Shown: positions 17,841 through 26,457, numbered from the stretch's first letter. The stretch is 64,000 nucleotides of DNA from Dyella sp. OK004 (GCF_900114495.1 NZ_FOZI01000002.1:1262853-1326852), one strand, 5' to 3'. Made by a program: numbers and translations. Notes: generated by a model from the letters alone, not told the origin.

Positions 17841-19532
17841 TCAATGCCCATCATCGGACCAATGTGGTGGATCGGACGGCAGCTTCACGACTCCGTAGCT
17901 TGAGCCAAGCGAAACAAGGTCAGTTTGATTCATCACCCTTACGCTGACCCCATCGCCATTGGTGAACGACTTTCCCGCAAAATTTGTAATGCCCATATCT
18001 ATAGCCCTCCCTTCCGAATGGCGCGAGCTAAGTGCCGGCGGATAGGCAATGCCGTAGCCATCCACCATCTGCTGAGCCGCGAAACGCGACGCGGCAAGAT
18101 CAATATGACCCGCAGCGTCTAGATGAGTCCAATCAATGCTCACCCCGTTCATCGATGGCACGGATGCGGGATCCATGCCATGCGCAACTTCGTAGGCATA
18201 GTGCATCAAGTAAGCGCGTTCTGGTGGTCTCAACGTTGCTGCAATCCGCACATCTGCACCGCCGGCCTCCATTGCAGTGATGAATCTCTGGACGTTGGAG
18301 CGAAATGGTTCGATCAAGTCAGTAGTCGAGGTGCTCGTCGGGTAGCGGTTAACCCACTGAGAGCTACTTAAATTTGAGGTCGATGCTGCCGTTCCTGGGG
18401 CGGGCGGCCCAACTTGCGCAGTCCAATAACCGGGGTCGCCCCGCGCCGCATCGGCCATGGCGGAGGCTTCGCGCTCAGCTCGCCACACTGCCCCAGCACC
18501 CGGCCCCCTCTTGATCTGATCAGCCGTTGGTTGGTCCGAACCAGGCGCTTGTCTGTAAGCATGAGCCGACGGCACGGAGTCCGGCTCTGCCGCCGCCGGA
18601 TATCCCATTCCCCCATGCCGCACCGCCGCCGTCCCCTGCCCAAACGCCGAGAACGGCATGAAGTTCGCCAGCGTGCCGCGAAAGAACTTCGACACCATGG
18701 GTGGCACGGAGACGATCAGCATAGTGAGTAGCAGGCCAAGGCCGCCCTGCTGCAACGCGAGGTTGCTGAGGCCTTCCGTGTTGTCGCCGCGCATGCCATT
18801 GATCACCTTGGCACCCCAGAATGCGATGGCGACTCTGAGGTTCATCTCCAGGGCGATGGCGGTAACTGCGCTTAGCGCGGCCATGCCGAACAGAGTGCCG
18901 ATGCCATACATCAGCCAGCGGCGGAACAAGTCTCTGGTCTGCTCAAAGATCAGGCTCAGGATGAACAGCGGCGCCAGGGCCAGCCACAACAGCAGCGCAA
19001 GTTGATACATCAGCGACATGGCGGCGGCAGTCATTGGAGGGCTGGCGATGCCAAAATTGGCGATCAGTGTCGTGCGCGATTTGGTGGCGAGCAGTTCGTG
19101 ATCGCCCTGCGGCACCTGCACGATGTCGATAGCGCTGACGGCCAGCTGGGTATAGGCCAGGTTGTGATCGATGGCCTCCGCGGAAGTTTCGGTGTGGTCG
19201 CCGGTGAGGAGGCTATGGATCTCCCTGTCCAAGTCTTTCGTCAGCCAGCCATAAAGGTTAGTGCTGCCTATCGCCATGGTGGTGGCTACGGAGACGATAA
19301 GCGCGATGCGCGCCGTATCGACCACCAAGCGCATCATCGGCTGACGGGACTGACCAGTGGCGATGCGATAGCCCTGCACCATCACCCATAGCGTGACCAG
19401 CATGAGCGCGATGCTTCCGGCCCACGACATGGCCCGCTCCATAAAGCCGAGCATGATGCGGGTCATCTCATGGCGCAGGTAGTTATCGATCAGCCTGAAG
19501 TAAACGAAATCGCCGAGGTTGGCCGGTTCCAT
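17841..19532 (-). CDS. VirB6/TrbL membrane protein fused to LAS/M15-type peptidase
   Basis: The product has 563 residues. About residues 1-300 are a TrbL/VirB6 inner-membrane domain of conjugative and type IV secretion systems, with five to six membrane helices (MSWAGSIALMLVTLWVMVQG, then MMRLVVDTARIALIVSVATT, then LYQLALLLWLALAPLFILSL). A Gly/Ala/Pro-rich linker follows. About residues 420-563 form a peptidase domain: VRIAATLRPPERAYLMHYAYEVAHG, GVSIDWTH, SRHSEGRAID (His505, Asp512) and PPHW (His557), the SxHxxGxAxD plus HW zinc signature of LAS/M15 D-Ala peptidases. No other type IV secretion gene is nearby. Both domains and the adjacent exported partner fit a polymorphic toxin or a specialised peptidoglycan hydrolase. 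ATG 19532 is preferred for its upstream GGGAG. Confidence 0.85.
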   Translation of the reverse strand: MEPANLGDFVYFRLIDNYLRHEMTRIMLGFMERAMSWAGSIALMLVTLWVMVQGYRIATGQSRQPMMRLVVDTARIALIVSVATTMAIGSTNLYGWLTKDLDREIHSLLTGDHTETSAEAIDHNLAYTQLAVSAIDIVQVPQGDHELLATKSRTTLIANFGIASPPMTAAAMSLMYQLALLLWLALAPLFILSLIFEQTRDLFRRWLMYGIGTLFGMAALSAVTAIALEMNLRVAIAFWGAKVINGMRGDNTEGLSNLALQQGGLGLLLTMLIVSVPPMVSKFFRGTLANFMPFSAFGQGTAAVRHGGMGYPAAAEPDSVPSAHAYRQAPGSDQPTADQIKRGPGAGAVWRAEREASAMADAARGDPGYWTAQVGPPAPGTAASTSNLSSSQWVNRYPTSTSTTDLIEPFRSNVQRFITAMEAGGADVRIAATLRPPERAYLMHYAYEVAHGMDPASVPSMNGVSIDWTHLDAAGHIDLAASRFAAQQMVDGYGIAYPPALSSRHSEGRAIDMGITNFAGKSFTNGDGVSVRVMNQTDLVSLGSSYGVVKLPSDPPHWSDDGH

Positions 19533-19695
19533 GGCATTGCTCCCTCTCTTGCGGCGCCAGCATGGCTTCGCGCCCGCGTACACGGACGGTAGGTGCCATG
19601 GCGAATAGCCGTCTATAAGAAGCGATTAAGAAGATACCTAGGCGGCCTGACTTTTCTTCTTGCCCCACAGAGACGGAAGCCACACCGCCCCTACT

Positions 19696-20007
19696 TCATG
19701 CGTCATTGCTCGCCGTTGTCTCTACATATGGCTCCCCTGCCGCACTCACTAACCAATGCGCATGCGCCTGCGCGACGGAGCGGGCGCTCATGTCCATCAA
19801 CACGCTGACGCCATCCATCGCCAGCGACAGGCGACGCACGTTGACGGTGTCCGCTTCAAACACCAATTCCGACAACACGTCGACCATGCCTCGCGCGTAC
19901 CCCAGCCACTCGGTAGCGTCGTTCAATAGATCGGTGGGCGCGGCTTGCGGGTCGGCGTAGTAGCCGGCGTGGCGCAGCAACCAGCGATCTCCAAGATCCT
20001 TGTTCAT
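19696..20007 (-). CDS. small hypothetical protein
   Basis: The 103-residue protein starts at ATG 20007, preceded by a strong AAGGAGAT, and reads MNKDLGDRWLLRHAGYYADPQ, then a helical region (LLNDATEWLGYARGMVDVLSELV, RRLSLAMDGVSVLMDMSARSVAQAHAHWL). No export signal is present. It resembles small helical proteins of the DUF3077 kind seen in pseudomonads, but I am not sure. It lies 163 bp upstream of the VirB6-peptidase gene on the same strand. Confidence 0.65.
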   Translation of the reverse strand: MNKDLGDRWLLRHAGYYADPQAAPTDLLNDATEWLGYARGMVDVLSELVFEADTVNVRRLSLAMDGVSVLMDMSARSVAQAHAHWLVSAAGEPYVETTASNDA

Positions 20008-20093
20008 ACCTATCTCCTTGGTAGCCACCCTTGTTGTCCCAGGTGCGGCACACCGCACTTAATGCGCGACGTGCCGCGGGGCGATCACAGGAC

Positions 20094-20348
20094 TCAAGGG
20101 CTCACCGACGGCTCATGCTTGAGCGCCGGTGCGGTGTGATTGAAGAAGTGGATCGCGACGTCTGCGCTTTCCATCGAAGCACACAGCAACGCGCCGGGTG
20201 CAACGGCTTGAGTGGAATCGCATGGAAACGGCAGTGCCGCGGTTCCTCAATCGTGCTCGCTGATAACGCGAGCGGCCCGGTTTATCGGTGAGGATGCCGC
20301 CGAGGGGTTCGGCGGGCGAACGAGTACCGTATGATCTGGCTTAGCCAT
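20094..20348 (-). pseudogene. possible degraded small ORF with in-frame TGA
   Basis: An ATG at 20348, seven bases after GGAGAG, opens a 33-codon frame (MAKPDHTVLVRPPNPSAASS...) that stops at TGA (20247-20249). The same frame then continues without stops for 50 codons (GTAALPFPCDSTQAVAPGAL...) to a second TGA at 20094. Either the first 33 codons are a tiny gene, or an 84-residue gene has been broken by one substitution. Coding character is weak. Confidence 0.25.
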
Positions 20349-20643
20349 ATCAACTCTCCGTTAGTTGGTTTGGTTAGCGGGTCAGGGGTGCTCGTAACAC
20401 CTCTGGCTCGCGCTTCTACACTGCATCACTGCAATGGTTGCTTGCGTCGACGTGCAACAGACTCCGCAAGCAACAGAACGAAGCTAGCAAAAGATCAGAT
20501 AGACGTCTGTAGGGATTGGACTGCATGGCGTATGCGGGATGTGTCATCCGCTGATGACGCTTGCGAATGCTATCGATAGGAACGTTGGCGTCCACACGCT
20601 TTGAATTGGCGAACTTAAATCTCGCGGGTTGTGTGAAGTTCTG

Positions 20644-20682
20644 TCAGAGCCAGCTCTGAAAGTCCAACCTGACCCGGTTTCC
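20644..20682. repeat. TCAGAGC palindrome with AACCTGACCC tail
   Basis: TCAGAGC CA GCTCTGA is a perfect 7-bp inverted repeat followed by AAGTCCAACCTGACCCGGTT. Related hairpin-plus-tail elements occur at 28750-28806 and 30506-30573, and the tail alone appears near 23180 and 26990. Confidence 0.6.
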
Positions 20683-20716
20683 ATGCTTTAGGAAACCTCG
20701 AAAAGCCTCTCCTTAC

Positions 20717-20746
20717 TCGTCATTCCGGCGAAAGCCGGGATGACGA
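20717..20746. repeat. REP-type palindrome (CGTCAT...CCGG)
   Basis: TCGTCATTCCGGC GAAA GCCGGGATGACGA is a 13-bp inverted repeat with one mismatch and a 4-base loop, a widespread extragenic palindrome in proteobacteria. A second copy lies at 41055-41083. It is just beyond the stop of the LysR gene and may act as a transcript end. Confidence 0.75.
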
Positions 20747-20775
20747 ACTCGATGAAGGGTTGTTCGAGAGTTGCT

Positions 20776-21669
20776 TTAGCGACTAACACCCGCAAGATGC
20801 GGGGCCTGTTCGAAACACTCGATCAACAATTCGGTGAGCACCCGTACCTTCCGTGCGGGATGCTGGCCTGGCGGGCGGATGACATAAATACCTGCCGGAG
20901 GTGGCGGATAGCGTGTCATGACCGGTACAAGCGCGCCGGAGGTCACATATTCATTAGTGAGGCCATCGGGAAGCCAAGCGATGCCGAGTCCTGCGACGGC
21001 GGCGGCAATGAGCGCCGTACCGTTGTCGGCTTTAAAGCGCCCCCGTGGCTGAACCGTGATGACCTCGTCGCCATCCATGAACTGCCAGGCTTCCGTTCCC
21101 TGCATGAGGGCCTCATGGGCGGCAAGTTCCTCCGGCGTCTCGGGAGAACCGTGTGCTTTGACATAGTCCGGGCTCGCGACAAGCTTTCCATAAAGCGGCC
21201 CGACGCATCTTGCGATCAAGCTGGAGTCCTGGAGATAACCAACCCGGATCGCACAATCAAACCCCTCTGTGACGATATCAACGAAGCGATCACTGTAGGA
21301 GGTATGGACGTGAAGCTGCGGGTGACGTCGCGCCATTTCCGCGAGCACGGAAGCGAAGTGGGTCGGGCCGAAAGAAAGCGGCGCAGCAATACGCAAGCGG
21401 CCGCGAAGGTCACCCTCGGGAAAAATCGCTTCTCTGGCCGCGTCGATCTCGGCGCAGGCTCTGGCCGCATGCTCTCGAAACGTGACCCCGGCTTCAGTGA
21501 GGGCGGCGCCACGAGTGGTTCGTGCAAGCAACTGGACGCCGAGTTCTGCTTCAAGCCGGCCGAGCCGCCGACTGACAATGGACTTGGAGACGCCAAGCCG
21601 GCGCGCGGCAGGCGAAACGCCCCCGGCATCGGCAACTTCTACAAATGTGCGCAGCTCTTCGATGTCCAA
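20776..21669 (-). CDS. LysR-family transcriptional regulator (TTG start)
   Basis: From a TTG at 21669 the protein has 297 residues, beginning LDIEELRTFVEVADAGGVSPAARRLGVSKSIVSRRLGRLEAELG, a complete LysR helix-turn-helix, followed by the effector domain (GRLRIAAPLSFGPTHFASVL, YSDRFVDIVTEGFDCAIRVGYLQDSSLIAR). TTG gives the normal family N-terminus. The next in-frame ATG upstream (21756) would add 29 residues read through a duplicated leader. The regulator is divergent from the isochorismatase-family hydrolase gene, its probable target. Confidence 0.88.
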   Translation of the reverse strand: MDIEELRTFVEVADAGGVSPAARRLGVSKSIVSRRLGRLEAELGVQLLARTTRGAALTEAGVTFREHAARACAEIDAAREAIFPEGDLRGRLRIAAPLSFGPTHFASVLAEMARRHPQLHVHTSYSDRFVDIVTEGFDCAIRVGYLQDSSLIARCVGPLYGKLVASPDYVKAHGSPETPEELAAHEALMQGTEAWQFMDGDEVITVQPRGRFKADNGTALIAAAVAGLGIAWLPDGLTNEYVTSGALVPVMTRYPPPPAGIYVIRPPGQHPARKVRVLTELLIECFEQAPHLAGVSR

Positions 21670-21754
21670 CTTCGCGTTCCCGATTTCGCGATACAGCCTG
21701 ACACAAAGATATCCAATTCGGCGTTCCTCATTTTGCGACACAGCTTGACACGAC
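21661..21754. repeat. 47-bp imperfect tandem duplication over LysR start
   Basis: Two 47-bp units, 21661-21707 and 21708-21754, match at 36 of 47 positions by hand alignment. Each contains the leader and first codons of the LysR gene. The outer unit keeps an ATG (21731) in the context M-R-N-A-E-L-D-I; the inner unit, which is joined to the gene, has ATC there (I-G-N-A-K-L-D-I). Since 47 is not a multiple of three, the outer ATG is out of frame with the gene. Confidence 0.8.
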
Positions 21755-21866
21755 ATGGCGCTACCGCATCACGCGTGGGAATGACAAGGTTTGCCCCGAG
21801 GCAGCGCACCCGTTGATGCATGTCTCCCTGCACACCTCACCCACAACGGCAGCAAAGGATGTATCC

Positions 21867-22520
21867 ATGACTTTTCGTAACGGCCTTGCTTCGCTTCTTC
21901 GTCCGGAAGACTCGGTACTCGTTCTGATCGACCACCAGCCGTACCAGCTCGCGAACTTGAACAGCCATGATCCGCAGATGGTGGTCAACAACTCGACGGC
22001 GCTGGCGAAGACCGCCAAGGCCTTCGGCGTCCCCACCATCCTGACGAGCGTGATCGCTGATCGGGGTGGTCTCATCTTCCCGCACATCACCGACGTGTTC
22101 CCCGGCCAGGAAGTGATCGACCGGACGTTCATCAATACATGGCAGGATCAGAAGGTGGTGGACGCGGTCAAGGCGACGGGCCGCAAGCAGCTGATCATCG
22201 CCGGCCTGTGGACCGAAGTTTGCGTCGCGATGCCGGTGATCCAGGCGCTTGGCGAAGGCTGGGACGTGACGGTCATCACCGACGCGTCAGGAGGGACTTC
22301 GGTCGAGGCACATGAGGTTGCTATCCAGCGCATGATCGCGGCCGGTGCGAACATGATGACCTGGCTAGCGCTGGCGTCCGAATGGCAGCGCGACTGGGCC
22401 CGGACCGAGCACGCCGCCGAGCTGGCCGACGTGCTCAAGCAGCACGTCGCTGGTAGCGGCATTGCATTCCTGTGGGAGCAGCAACTGCTCAACACCCCGG
22501 TGCCGAATCCCAAAGGCTGA
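21867..22520 (+). CDS. isochorismatase-family (YcaC-like) hydrolase
   Basis: The product has 217 residues with the cysteine-hydrolase fold: VLVLIDHQPYQLANLNSHD (catalytic Asp), VPTILTSVIADRGGLIFPHI, and LIIAGLWTEVCVAMPVIQAL (catalytic Cys), as in YcaC-type members. These enzymes act on amides or isochorismate-like substrates; the true substrate here is unknown. ATG 21867 follows AAGGA at good spacing; starts at 21813 or 21816 are less likely. It is divergent from the LysR gene and followed by a hydrolase remnant. Confidence 0.92.
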   Translation: MTFRNGLASLLRPEDSVLVLIDHQPYQLANLNSHDPQMVVNNSTALAKTAKAFGVPTILTSVIADRGGLIFPHITDVFPGQEVIDRTFINTWQDQKVVDAVKATGRKQLIIAGLWTEVCVAMPVIQALGEGWDVTVITDASGGTSVEAHEVAIQRMIAAGANMMTWLALASEWQRDWARTEHAAELADVLKQHVAGSGIAFLWEQQLLNTPVPNPKG

Positions 22521-22704
22521 TCCAAGCGGGATAGCGAGAGTTCGATCGGCGCCAACATGCTGGCTGCTTATCGAACTCCGTCATCCCCGCTTCACAAGAC
22601 GGCTGCTCATGCATGAATGCAGAGCGGCCGGCTGATCAACGACCACTTCCTCCAGCTATTACCCGCGACAGCAGCCGGCCCAGCCTGGCTATCCATCGCC
22701 TCAT

Positions 22705-22980
22705 AGAAAGGACCATGGATCTGATCGCAACGACGCAAGGAGCCGTATGGGGCGCGAACTTCGAAGAGAAAGTCACTGTTGCCGCGTGGTCTGGAAAACC
22801 GAGCTGGTACATCGTCGCCAACAACGATCGCGTGATCCATCCGGACGCACAGCGCACTCTCGCGAAGAAGCTCAAGGCCAACACGACCACCTTGTCGACG
22901 GGTTATGTGCCCATGGTGTCGCGTCCGTCCCAGGTAGCCGACGTGATCGCGGAGGCCGCCTCCATGGCTCCGCAATCGCT
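22705..22980 (+). pseudogene. C-terminal remnant of an alpha/beta hydrolase
   Basis: The frame reads ...ATTQGAVWGANFEEKVTVAAWSGKPSWYIVANNDRVIHPDAQRTLAKKLKANTTTLSTGYVPMVSRPSQVADVIAEAA, closely matching the last 85 or so residues of the common exported alpha/beta hydrolases (the strand before the acid residue, DRVIHPD, and the region where SHVPMLSHP with the catalytic His is expected). Here that His position reads GYVPMVSRP, so the catalytic His is lost. The N-terminal two thirds with the nucleophile are absent. It is a decayed gene. Confidence 0.75.
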
Positions 22981-23238
22981 GACGGCCACTTCAAATGGTC
23001 CAACATCCGCTTCCAGCTGCGGATTCAACTGGGTAAAAAAGCGGACGCAATGGCCGAGCAGGCCAGTAGGCAGGCGGCCTATATAGGCCGGGCCCGCGTG
23101 TAAGGGTTGGCTGTCGCCCGGTCACAACAAGCCATGCTTCCCTAAGTGCTTCCGCATCAACTGGATCGTCCCGGGTTTCTGCAACCTGACCCGGGTTTCT
23201 ATAGGGCGCCCCTACCCCTCTGATTGCCGCTGCGGCAT

Positions 23239-25098
23239 CTATAGATGTATCTGCTGCGTCTGCTGAAGCTTGACCGCCTCGATCTTCCTGTCGATCAACG
23301 GCGATGACTTCGCCTTGCCAGCGTCGATATAAGCCTTCTTGGCGTCCTCGACCTTGCCCTGCGCTTTGAGAACATCGCCTTTCAGGCCTAGGCCTTCGGA
23401 CTGCATGACGGGGATGTCCTGGAACTTGGCTGACAGGTCTGTCCAGGCTTGCGGATCGGTCGCGATGATGTGGCTCAAACGATCCTGGTTGGCGACGAAC
23501 TTGGCGTTCGCTACTTCGGTGGTCAGCTTCGGTACCACGGCGTCGCCCGTGATTTGTTGGGGCTTGCCACTTTGCGTGGCGATGGACTGGGCAACCAGTT
23601 GCGCGTTGGTGGATCGCAGGATGTCTGGGGAGGTTTGCCCGGCTTTGTTCAATGCGTGGCTGGCGACGTCATTGAGCCCCACGAACGCCAGGGCGTCGGC
23701 TGTCATGACCCAGCGGGCCGATGGCGGCAGGTCTGGCGACGCCTTCGCCAACACGTCGCCGGCGGCGGCGGCGAGGCCCGCATTGCGCTCCTCGGCGCTC
23801 AAGGTGGGCGGGACCGTCGCCAAGTACTCCTTCATGTGCGCAGCCATGGTGCTGAGCAACTCATCCTGCTTGCCCTGCACGGCTGACACGTCAGGCACGC
23901 GCACGATCACATGGCGCTGCCCAAGCACGGGCACCTGGATATCAAAGCTGTACTGGGCGCGGATCACCGACGGTCGAATGGCGAGCATAAGCACGCCCGA
24001 ATGACCCGAAGGAATACCGCCCTGGTCGGGTCGCCACAACTGCAGATCGGAATCCGCCGTCGTGGTGTAGTTGAGCATGTGCTTGCCGTTGTTAGTCAGC
24101 ACGGCGGCGTTATCGCCGCTGGGGCTGTGAAGATCAAAGGTCCAGTGATTGTCTTCCGCTTTGAAGCTGGGCAGCGCTAGCAGAGGGTGCTCCGGCGTGC
24201 CGAACACGATTTCGCGGAGGGCATTGAACAGAACCACTACGGCATGGTCGTCTGCGCTTTGCGGCTTGACGATGCTCAGATGATCGGCGCCGCCGATCGC
24301 CGAAGGCGCGTCGTCGCAAAAGCGCGACGAGCTGGACATCGGCACGATCATCACGCCATGGGTTTCCTTGGTTTCGCGGGCACAGACCACTGTGGGCCGC
24401 AACTCCTTATCCAGCGAGCGCCAGTCGCTATCCAGTGTCTGCAGGTACGTATTGCTGTCGAGCTGGAACATCTCGGCAATCGCCGGGTTGCTCACCACGT
24501 GTTGCGCCAAGGAGGTAATGGAAGCCCCTTCCTGTGGCGTCGCGTACAGCACCAGTAGCGGCACCTGGTCGAGGTGCTCGCGATGCTTCACCAGCTCCCG
24601 CATCACCACGAGGCCGCCCATGCTGTGCGCAACAAAGACCACCGATGGGTAATCCCAGACGCCCGCGGCTTTCAGGTAGTCGTCCAGCTTGTCGGCTGCC
24701 CCGAGCATGTCGAGCGAGCCGCCTTTGAACATGTACGACTCAAAGCCGAAGGCATAGACATCCACTCGGTCGCCGATGCCGGGCATATCCTTGAGCAATT
24801 TGAAGAACGTGGTGCCGTTGTCGTTGGTCCACGTGCCCAGGGTGTCACCGAAGATGCCATGAACGAATACCACCGCCACTTGCGCGTGCGGGGTCGATTG
24901 GTAAACCCACTTAGGCGGCGTGGTACTTCCATCGGTACCCACGGGATGCGTTGCCGCGCCCGACTCACCGGGCTTGTCCCCGCCCGAGCAGGCCGAGAGG
25001 CATAGCACCAGACTCATCACCGCCACGGCAGCCAGCCGCCACGCCCCCTGACGCCGACTTCCCCCGAGGAAAGCCGATACGCGCCGCAAGATGCCCAT
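23239..25098 (-). CDS. alpha/beta-hydrolase lipoprotein with long C-terminal domain
   Basis: The 619-residue protein begins MGILRRVSAFLGG, with a lipoprotein signal (LVLCLSAC, Cys at about residue 37). An alpha/beta-hydrolase domain follows: VAVVFVHGIFGDTLGTW (oxyanion region), YPSVVFVAHSMGGLVVMREL (nucleophile Ser in AHSMG) and PSAIGGADHLSIVKP (likely catalytic His). About 300 further residues have no recognised domain. They are beta-rich first and end in helical, TPR-like sequence (DVLKAQGKVEDAKKAYIDAGKA). A lipid-anchored esterase or lipase of the DUF676/LipA type is likely. ATG 25098 is preceded by GGAGAAGG. Target lipid or ester unknown. Confidence 0.85.
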   Translation of the reverse strand: MGILRRVSAFLGGSRRQGAWRLAAVAVMSLVLCLSACSGGDKPGESGAATHPVGTDGSTTPPKWVYQSTPHAQVAVVFVHGIFGDTLGTWTNDNGTTFFKLLKDMPGIGDRVDVYAFGFESYMFKGGSLDMLGAADKLDDYLKAAGVWDYPSVVFVAHSMGGLVVMRELVKHREHLDQVPLLVLYATPQEGASITSLAQHVVSNPAIAEMFQLDSNTYLQTLDSDWRSLDKELRPTVVCARETKETHGVMIVPMSSSSRFCDDAPSAIGGADHLSIVKPQSADDHAVVVLFNALREIVFGTPEHPLLALPSFKAEDNHWTFDLHSPSGDNAAVLTNNGKHMLNYTTTADSDLQLWRPDQGGIPSGHSGVLMLAIRPSVIRAQYSFDIQVPVLGQRHVIVRVPDVSAVQGKQDELLSTMAAHMKEYLATVPPTLSAEERNAGLAAAAGDVLAKASPDLPPSARWVMTADALAFVGLNDVASHALNKAGQTSPDILRSTNAQLVAQSIATQSGKPQQITGDAVVPKLTTEVANAKFVANQDRLSHIIATDPQAWTDLSAKFQDIPVMQSEGLGLKGDVLKAQGKVEDAKKAYIDAGKAKSSPLIDRKIEAVKLQQTQQIHL

Positions 25099-25257
25099 GG
25101 ACCTTCTCCCAGGTGCCGAACATGGCGGACAGTGGAGAATGCTCTCGCTAGGCACGGGGGGCGGCAACTAGCTAGACGGCGTAGTCCGACCATGGGAGTC
25201 GGGCTCACTTCCGACATCGGTCAACTAGAAATAAAGCGCCCCTTTTCAGCAAGCGAT

Positions 25258-26289
25258 TCACTCATGTGGTTTGCCAACGATGGAACTGATCGGCAGTCCC
25301 GGTGCACCACTGGGCATACTCTCGGGTCCAGCAAACACCGAGCCATGCAGGTTGTCGGTAACACCTGCCAAGACCATCACCTCACCACTGTAATCCGTCA
25401 ACTGAAGCTTGCCGCCGGCGTGCCCCTGCGACAGGCTGGCAATCGCCGTACCGTGTAAATCGGTCACCGACAGCAAGCCGCCCGTGTCGTTGATTTGCAA
25501 ACTGGCCGAGGGTGTATCGGCCGCTGGATAGACGCTGACAAAGCCGGTCTTGTTGCCAACGCTATTGATCCGCGTGAGCAGTTTGCCGTTCGGATCCGTT
25601 ACGTCGAGCCCACCATGGTTATCGTTAGTGGTAACGCCCATGGCAACCAGCGGACGCGTCGGCCCATAGGTTGGCGAATAGAACCGCAAGGCGATGTTGT
25701 TCTTTGCCGTAACCCCCAAAGCGGCCACGCGCTTATTGGTACGGCGCACCTCGAAACCGCCCTCGTAATCCATGAGGGTTCTGATGTCGTCTTCACCGGT
25801 GCCACCCGCCACATAAACGGCAACGCCCTGCTGCAGGCTACCCATCCAGGCTTGCTGATTGTCACTGCGCACGCGCACGCCAACCTGATCACCGGCCTCG
25901 ATGGAAACACCTTTGGCCGTCACGCCTGGCTTGGTGGCGTCGTTCAGCACGTAGATGCCGCGGTTGCTTCCAGAGAATACCGACATGATCGGCGCGCCCT
26001 TCTCGTCGACCACGCTGAAAGGCGCCTTGAATTTGCCGGAGGCTAGCTGTTTCTCGATGGTCTCCATGCGCGTTTCGAGACTCGCCACCTGCTTCATCAG
26101 AGTGAATTCGGGTTCACTGGTTTGGCTGTAAGCGGCCCAGCTACATAACAGCGCCACCACGGTAGCGCCTATCACCGCCCTGATTGAGCGTCGGCGTATC
26201 CGGTTACGTTGCAACTGATATTGCAAATCGTTGACCTGCGTCTGCAGGCTCTGCAATTGACGCAGCAGTGCTTCATAGTCAGCGCTCAT
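25258..26289 (-). CDS. coiled-coil membrane protein with repeated beta module
   Basis: The product has 343 residues. Residues 1-35 form a coiled coil (SADYEALLRQLQSLQTQVNDLQYQLQ), a basic stretch (RNRIRRRSIR) precedes one membrane helix (AVIGATVVALLCSWAAY), and a second short coil (LMKQVASLETRMETIEKQL) follows. The periplasmic part repeats a motif of the form [FL]xVxDxxGxxIxxI...G, for example APFSVVDEKGAPIMSVFSG and GLDVTDPNGKLLTRINSVG, which may build a beta-solenoid. I do not recognise the family. It starts at 26289. Confidence 0.75.
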   Translation of the reverse strand: MSADYEALLRQLQSLQTQVNDLQYQLQRNRIRRRSIRAVIGATVVALLCSWAAYSQTSEPEFTLMKQVASLETRMETIEKQLASGKFKAPFSVVDEKGAPIMSVFSGSNRGIYVLNDATKPGVTAKGVSIEAGDQVGVRVRSDNQQAWMGSLQQGVAVYVAGGTGEDDIRTLMDYEGGFEVRRTNKRVAALGVTAKNNIALRFYSPTYGPTRPLVAMGVTTNDNHGGLDVTDPNGKLLTRINSVGNKTGFVSVYPAADTPSASLQINDTGGLLSVTDLHGTAIASLSQGHAGGKLQLTDYSGEVMVLAGVTDNLHGSVFAGPESMPSGAPGLPISSIVGKPHE

Positions 26290-26457
26290 CACACATAGCT
26301 CCTTTGCCGTGTTGCACGCGTTCGCATACCAACCACACCAAGGCGAAGCCACCTTGTTTACGAAAAGCACTACTTCAGCATCTGCTCGCTGCCCTTGATG
26401 CAATGCGGCAGGCATCCCATTCCGGGAACGTCTCTGCCATCTCCCGAAATTGCATGC

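Larger units (their letters stand above)
20008..20775. other. 768-bp intergenic region with repeats
   Basis: Apart from the doubtful broken frame at 20094-20348, no gene is seen. The right end holds two palindromic repeats (20644-20682 and 20717-20746). Confidence 0.45.

Noticed and set aside
20247..20249. TGA as selenocysteine codon
   Set aside because: No SECIS-like hairpin or conserved selenoprotein context is evident, and the frame has weak coding character.
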